From an uncultured Planctomycetaceae bacterium (GTDB lineage Bacteria > Planctomycetota > Planctomycetia > Pirellulales > UBA1268): a stretch of 7,339 nucleotides of DNA. A program made the position numbers and the translations under genes. The stretch spans positions 1-7,339 of the forward strand of contig CALCGM010000305.1 in NCBI GenBank assembly GCA_937900985.1, written 5' to 3'. Positions 3,208 to 7,339 of this stretch are shown here, one piece after another. The notes beneath the pieces are model-generated. The model had not been told where the DNA came from, made no database searches, and saw only the letters and a list, made by a program, of their open reading frames with translations. The number at the start of each line of letters is the position of its first letter. Position 1 is the stretch's first letter.

Positions 3208-6200
3208 ATGACGACCTTCGCCACCGCCCGTCGCCTCGCCTCTTCCTTTGTCGCCGCTGCAGCCACGGCCGCCGCCGCTCTCCTCGCGACTGCTGCCAAC
3301 GCCCAGACCACGACCACGCTCGGCGCCAGCTACACGACCACGGCAATGGAGTCCTCCGCCGCGCTCTCCACGACCGGCGGGCTCACGCTCAACCTCGGCC
3401 TCGGCTTTGAGTACCTGATCGTCGGTGGCGGCGGCGGTGGCGGCGGCAACATCGGCGGCGGCGGCGGGGCCGGCGGCGTGCTCACGAACGTCGGCGGCAC
3501 CGCCCCTGCGGCCGTGGTCAGCGGCGGCACGGCCGCCGTGACCGTCGGCAGTGGCGGAGCCGGCGGCAGCATCAACAATCGTGGCACTTCGGGTGGGTCA
3601 TCGGCGGTGTTCAGTGTCACAGCTGCAGGCGGCGGCGGCGGTGGCTTTTACAACGCGAATGGTGGGACCAGTCAAACGGGCCTGAACGGAGCATCGGGCG
3701 GTGGCGGGAGCCCGTCGAACTCCGGCGGTGCGGGCGGCGGGTCTGCCACTGGCGGTGGACTTGGGAACAGCGGTGGCAGCGGAGTCAACACGGGTGCCAA
3801 CGGCTATCGTGCCGGCGGCGGCGGCGGAGCCGGCTCGGTGGGGGCGCCGGCCAGCAGCACCGTGAAGGGGGATGGTGGCACGGGCTTCGCGTCGTCGATC
3901 ACCGACGCTTCCACCCTCACCCTCTACGCCGCAGGCGGCGGCGGGGGCACCGACAGAGGCGACAATCAAGGCACAGGCGGCTCCGGGATTGGCGGCAATG
4001 GCGGCAGTGCCACGAGCCTGGCCGCGACTGCCGGAACTGCCAACACCGGCAGTGGCGGAGGCGGGGGCGGGTACAACGGCGGGGTTGGGGCCGTTGCAGG
4101 CGGAGCCGGCGGCTCTGGCGTCGTGATCGTCCGCTACCGCAGCGCTTCCTCGCTCACCAGCGGCGGCGACACTTCAGGCTCTTACAACGACGGCAGCGAT
4201 GACTGGCAATACGAGCAGTTCACAAGTAGCGGCACGCTGGGCGTCACGGTCACCGACCCGTCCAACCTGCTCGCCACCCAAACCGGCGTGATTTCAGGCT
4301 CCGGCAGCCTCACCTACAGCGGCCCGGGCACGCTCAGGCTCACCGCGGCCAACACGTTCACCGGCAACACCCGCGTGGCCGGTGGCACCCTCGCCCTGGC
4401 GAACGTCCTGGCCCTACAAAACTCTGTGCTCGATCTGGCCACCGCCGATGCCGGCACGGTGGCCTTCACCGTCCCCGGCAGCAACACCTACACCCTCAAG
4501 GGCCTCTCGGGCAGCCGAGCCCTCGACATCGGCGGCAACGCCCTCTCGCTCGGCGGCACCGCCACGACCTCGAGCTACTCGGGCGACCTCTCCGGAACCG
4601 GCGGCAGCCTCACCAAGACCGGCACCGGCACCCTCACCCTCTCCGGCACCAGCAGCTACTCCGGCGGCACCACCATCGAGGCCGACGGCGGCATCCTCGT
4701 CGCGGGGTCGGCGACGGCCTTCGGCACCGGCACCGTTTCGGTCAACGGCACGAACGCCACGCCGAGCATGCTCGACGTCAACGGCCAGACGCTCGCCAAC
4801 GACATCACGATCCAGTTCAAGAACACCGGCGACTTGTCCGACACCGGCGTCCTCAAGAACACCAACACCGCCACGGCCGCCGTGCTCAACGGCGCCCTGT
4901 CGATCGGCGGAGAGAACTACGTCGGCGGCGATGGCGACATCACCATCAACGGCATCGTCGCCGGTGGCACCACGAGCTACTCCTTCTTCAAGCAGGGAGG
5001 CGGCACCTGGACCTTCGCCAACGAGGCCAACACCTTCGACGGCCTCTACTACCAGGTCGGCGGCGTGACGGAGGTCACCAAGCTCGCCAACGCCGGCCAG
5101 ACCAGCTCGCTCGGCCAGGTGTCGGCCGGGCAGAACCGGTTCGTGTTTGGTTTCGGCGGTTCCACCGGTGGCACGCTCCGCTACATCGGCTCCGCGGCCA
5201 GCTCGACCGACAGGGCCTTCTCGCTCGACGGCACGTCCAACATCTTTGACATGTCGGGCACGACGGCCGGTGCCGACCTCGAGATCACGGGCGTCGTATC
5301 GGGCGGCGGCACGCTCACCAAGAGCGGCGTGCGGACCCTCACCCTCGCCGGCACCAACACCTACACCGGCAGCACCACGATCTCCGCCGGCACGCTGGAA
5401 ATCACGGGCGTCCTGGGTAGCGGTTCCTACAGCAACAGTATCAGCAACGCGGGCTCGTTGGTCGTGAACTCAGCCTCCAACCAGACCCTCTCCGGGGCGA
5501 TCAGCGGCGCGGGATCGCTGACGAAAGACAACACCGGCACCATCACCCTCTCCGGCAACAGCAGCTTCTCGGGAGGCGTGAACCTTGCACATGGCACGTT
5601 GACACTCGGCTCTGCCAACGCGATCGGCTCGAGCGGCACAATCTCCTTCGGCGGTGGCATCCTCCAATACTCAGGCTCCAACAACACCGACTACTCGAGC
5701 CGCTTCAGCACGGCCGCCAGCCAGCAGGTCCGGATCGACACCGCCGGTCGCGACGTGACCTTCGCCTCGAATCTCACGAGTACAGGCGGCACACTCGAGA
5801 AGCTTGGCACGGGCACCCTCACGCTCTCGGGCACCAACACCTACTCCGGCGGCACGAGCCTCGCCGCCGGCACGATTCTGGTGACCACGAACACGGCGCT
5901 CGGGAGCGGCAGCGTCACCTACGCCACTGCCGGGGCGACGCTGAACATTGCCAGTGATATCTCAAACGATCTCGCCGTCGATGCCAATGGCACGCTCGTC
6001 GCCGGGGCCACCAACGTCGAACTCTCCGGCAACCTCACCGGCTCGGGCACGCTCACCAAAACCGGCACCGGCACGCTCACGCTCTCGGGCTCGGCGAGCA
6101 CCTTCACCGGCGACCTCGTGATCAGCGGCGGCTCCGGAGCCAACAGCATCGTCAAGGCGGGCAGTGCCAACGCCTTCGGCTCGGGCACCGTCACGATCCT

Positions 6201-7339
6201 CGGCGGCGGCAGCAACACCGGCAGCACCTTCGACTTGAACGGCTTCTCGCTCGACAACGGCCTCGTGATCGGCCAGGGCAACTCGGGCGTGGGCAGCCTC
6301 GGCGCCCTGCAGAACAACGGCCCGACGCCCGCCGTCCTCAATGGCCCGGTCTCCTCCGGCGGCGAGATCTACGTCGGCGGCAGCGGCAACATCACCTTCA
6401 ACGGCGTCGTCAGCGGCGGCGTGAACCCCTCCAATGCCTACTCCTTCTACAAGGACGGCAGCAGCACCTGGACCTTTGCCAACACGGCCAACACCTTCGA
6501 CGGCTTCTATTACCTCATCGACGGCGCGACCGAAGTGGCGAGCCTCGCCAACCTCAACGAGCCCAGCTCCCTCGGTCAGCCCACCGATGCCAACCGCAAC
6601 CGGCTGGTCTTCGGCTTCAATGGCTCCGGCGGCGGCACGCTCCGCTTCAATGGCTCGGCAGCCAGCACGAGCGACCGCGTGTTCGTGATGGCCGGCTCGA
6701 CCGCCTCGGCCGACAACACGATCGAGGCGGCCGGCACTTCCGCCGCCGCCACGCTCACCCTCACCGGTGGCCTCTCGGCCAACCGGGCCGCCAGCTACAC
6801 CGCTCGCCTGGCCGGCGACAACGCGGGCATCAACGAGTATGCCGGCGTGATCGCTAACGGCTCGGGCACGGTGGCCTTGGAAAAGACCGGCACCACCACC
6901 TGGGCCCTGGGCGGCACCAATACCTACACCGGTGCCACGACGGTCTCGGCCGGCACGCTCAAGGTCGGCAACGGCAGCACCGCGGGCACGCTCGGCGGCG
7001 GGGCGGTGAGCGTGGCTGCCGGGGCAACCATGGCCTTCGACCGCACCGATGCCGGACTCGCCGTGGCCAACGTGATCTCCGGCAACGGCTCGGTCGTCCA
7101 GGCCGGCAGCGGCACAACCACGCTCTCGGGAGCCAACACCTTCACCGGCGGCACGACGATCTCGGCCGGCACGCTGGCCGTCTCGGCGATCGCCGACGCC
7201 GGCACGAGCAACCTCGGTACCTCCGGCACGCTCGCGCTCGCCGGCGGCACGCTCGAGTACACCGCCGCGGGCAACGCCACCACCGCCCGGCTGGTCGACA
7301 TCTCGGCGGCCAACACGACCAGCGCGATCAGCGTCTCCG
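3208..7339 (+). CDS. giant secreted protein with glycine-rich domain and autotransporter-associated beta-strand repeats (3' end outside window)
   Basis: The frame is open for 1377 codons to the window edge. The start at 3208 is chosen because it opens a clear signal peptide: two arginines at 8-9, an Ala/Leu-rich core, and a likely cleavage after ANA at residue 32. The frame is also open upstream, but upstream codons would bury this signal. There is no Shine-Dalgarno site, which is common in planctomycetes. Domains in order: signal peptide 1-32; glycine-rich domain about 68-311; a linker with YEQFTSSGTLGVTV (about 337-350); then at least eight autotransporter-associated beta-strand repeats from residue 363 on, of the form G.G.LTK.GTGTLTLSG.NTY.GGTTI.AGTL, predicted to stack as a beta-helix. 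A block of about 245-250 residues is duplicated (459-701 and 941-1191). No autotransporter barrel is seen, but the C terminus is missing; relatives often end in a PEP-CTERM-type anchor. The role is presumably a cell-surface or extracellular structural or adhesion protein. Family assignment is firm, function is inference. Confidence 0.93.
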   Translation, partial: MTTFATARRLASSFVAAAATAAAALLATAANAQTTTTLGASYTTTAMESSAALSTTGGLTLNLGLGFEYLIVGGGGGGGGNIGGGGGAGGVLTNVGGTAPAAVVSGGTAAVTVGSGGAGGSINNRGTSGGSSAVFSVTAAGGGGGGFYNANGGTSQTGLNGASGGGGSPSNSGGAGGGSATGGGLGNSGGSGVNTGANGYRAGGGGGAGSVGAPASSTVKGDGGTGFASSITDASTLTLYAAGGGGGTDRGDNQGTGGSGIGGNGGSATSLAATAGTANTGSGGGGGGYNGGVGAVAGGAGGSGVVIVRYRSASSLTSGGDTSGSYNDGSDDWQYEQFTSSGTLGVTVTDPSNLLATQTGVISGSGSLTYSGPGTLRLTAANTFTGNTRVAGGTLALANVLALQNSVLDLATADAGTVAFTVPGSNTYTLKGLSGSRALDIGGNALSLGGTATTSSYSGDLSGTGGSLTKTGTGTLTLSGTSSYSGGTTIEADGGILVAGSATAFGTGTVSVNGTNATPSMLDVNGQTLANDITIQFKNTGDLSDTGVLKNTNTATAAVLNGALSIGGENYVGGDGDITINGIVAGGTTSYSFFKQGGGTWTFANEANTFDGLYYQVGGVTEVTKLANAGQTSSLGQVSAGQNRFVFGFGGSTGGTLRYIGSAASSTDRAFSLDGTSNIFDMSGTTAGADLEITGVVSGGGTLTKSGVRTLTLAGTNTYTGSTTISAGTLEITGVLGSGSYSNSISNAGSLVVNSASNQTLSGAISGAGSLTKDNTGTITLSGNSSFSGGVNLAHGTLTLGSANAIGSSGTISFGGGILQYSGSNNTDYSSRFSTAASQQVRIDTAGRDVTFASNLTSTGGTLEKLGTGTLTLSGTNTYSGGTSLAAGTILVTTNTALGSGSVTYATAGATLNIASDISNDLAVDANGTLVAGATNVELSGNLTGSGTLTKTGTGTLTLSGSASTFTGDLVISGGSGANSIVKAGSANAFGSGTVTILGGGSNTGSTFDLNGFSLDNGLVIGQGNSGVGSLGALQNNGPTPAVLNGPVSSGGEIYVGGSGNITFNGVVSGGVNPSNAYSFYKDGSSTWTFANTANTFDGFYYLIDGATEVASLANLNEPSSLGQPTDANRNRLVFGFNGSGGGTLRFNGSAASTSDRVFVMAGSTASADNTIEAAGTSAAATLTLTGGLSANRAASYTARLAGDNAGINEYAGVIANGSGTVALEKTGTTTWALGGTNTYTGATTVSAGTLKVGNGSTAGTLGGGAVSVAAGATMAFDRTDAGLAVANVISGNGSVVQAGSGTTTLSGANTFTGGTTISAGTLAVSAIADAGTSNLGTSGTLALAGGTLEYTAAGNATTARLVDISAANTTSAISVS
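3409..4140 (+). other. glycine-rich domain within the large protein
   Basis: Residues about 68-311 open with FEYLIVGGGGGGGGN and close with GGSGVVIVRYR, the hallmark start and end of a widespread glycine-rich domain seen in bacterial surface proteins and phage tail proteins. In between lie runs of three to six glycines, spaced by strands such as AAVTVGSGGAGG, SVTAAGGGGGGF and LTLYAAGGGGG. The DNA is correspondingly full of GGC/GGT triplets. The fragment at 1488-1742 is a piece of the same kind of domain. Confidence 0.8.
4582..5310 (+). repeat. long intragenic repeat, unit A
   Basis: Residues about 459-701. After a canonical repeat core (LTKTGTGTLTLSG) come, in order, AFGTGTVSVNG, a short variable part, AAVLNGALSIGGENYVGG, then SYSFFKQGGGTWTFANEANT, FDGLYYQVGGVTEV, LANAGQTSSLGQ, NRFVFGFGGSTGGTLRYIG and SAASSTDRAFSLDG. 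The same order and wording recurs in unit B. Confidence 0.85.
6028..6780 (+). repeat. long intragenic repeat, unit B
   Basis: Residues about 941-1191, starting about 1446 bases after unit A. It reads LTKTGTGTLTLSG, AFGSGTVTILGG, PAVLNGPVSSGGEIYVGG, AYSFYKDGSSTWTFANTANT, FDGFYYLIDGATEV, LANLNEPSSLGQ, NRLVFGFNGSGGGTLRFNG and SAASTSDRVFVMAG. The DNA is also close in places, for example CACCTGGACCTT and GGCCAACACCTTCGACGGC are shared, indicating an internal duplication with later divergence. Confidence 0.85.

Larger units (their letters stand above)
4294..7200 (+). repeat. array of autotransporter-associated beta-strand repeats (eight units seen)
   Basis: Units of roughly 32-40 residues begin near 4294, 4582, 5299, 5503, 5767, 6028, 6850 and 7075. 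The best conserved cores are LTKTGTGTLTLSG (4582 and 6028 units), LTLAGTNTYTGSTTISAGTL (5299 unit) and TTLSGANTFTGGTTISAGTL (7075 unit). The most diverged are the 4294 unit (LTYSGPGTLRLTAANTFTG) and the 6850 unit (TTWALGGTNTYTG). The intervals are irregular because longer non-canonical segments lie between them. The array runs on past the window edge. Confidence 0.85.

Noticed and set aside
3421..3480. GGC/GGT triplet run as a CRISPR or simple-sequence regulatory repeat
   Set aside because: It encodes the polyglycine of the glycine-rich domain in the open frame. There are no regular spacers.
3330..7316. Many long open frames on the minus strand and in other plus-strand frames across the large gene
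   Set aside because: They are shadows of a GC-rich gene with G or C in most third positions. Their products are low-complexity Pro/Ala/Arg/Val-rich with no family character, while the frame from 3208 is continuous and carries recognisable domains.

Overview
The window looks like a chromosomal segment of a high-GC planctomycete, probably of the Pirellulales type. This rests on very large secreted proteins built from autotransporter-associated beta-strand repeats, a C-terminal hydrophobic stretch followed by an arginine cluster (PEP-CTERM-like end), weak or absent Shine-Dalgarno sites, and toxin-antitoxin families common in that phylum. The taxonomic assignment is inference; no marker gene is present.

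Layout. Positions 2-67 are the last 21 codons of a gene entering from the left, ending in a membrane-anchor and arginine tail. From 283 to about 2750 lies a patchwork of toxin-antitoxin (TA) parts, several broken. A 79-residue helical protein overlaps a nucleotidyltransferase (283-802). That nucleotidyltransferase is cut off and runs out of frame into the 3' half of a higB toxin gene (789-989). An apparently intact higA antitoxin follows, coupled by an ATGA overlap (986-1375). A short remnant of a glycine-rich surface-protein domain (1488-1742) is joined to the start of a HEPN-domain gene, which has a one-base frameshift in a run of seven T and is then truncated (1741-1921). An intact vapBC module lies on the minus strand (2026-2746) with a plausible promoter. 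It is bracketed by two copies of a roughly 33-bp element containing the palindrome TGGAGCGAATCGCTCCA. A third, degenerate copy lies just outside.

From 3208 to the right edge, one reading frame stays open for 1377 codons without a stop. It starts with a signal peptide, continues with a glycine-rich domain (residues about 68-311), and then carries at least eight autotransporter-associated beta-strand repeats. Within these, a block of about 245-250 residues occurs twice. The gene continues beyond the window and is the main intact feature here. Its start is preceded by an 11-bp GC hairpin.

Reading the region as a whole: two large surface-protein genes in the same orientation flank a spot where TA modules have been inserted, cut and rejoined. 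Only vapBC and higA look functional. The small protein plus nucleotidyltransferase would have been a pair, but the nucleotidyltransferase is probably dead. Nothing here proves a new system. The most informative signals are the recombination junctions, the palindromic repeats around vapBC, and the duplicated block in the giant protein.
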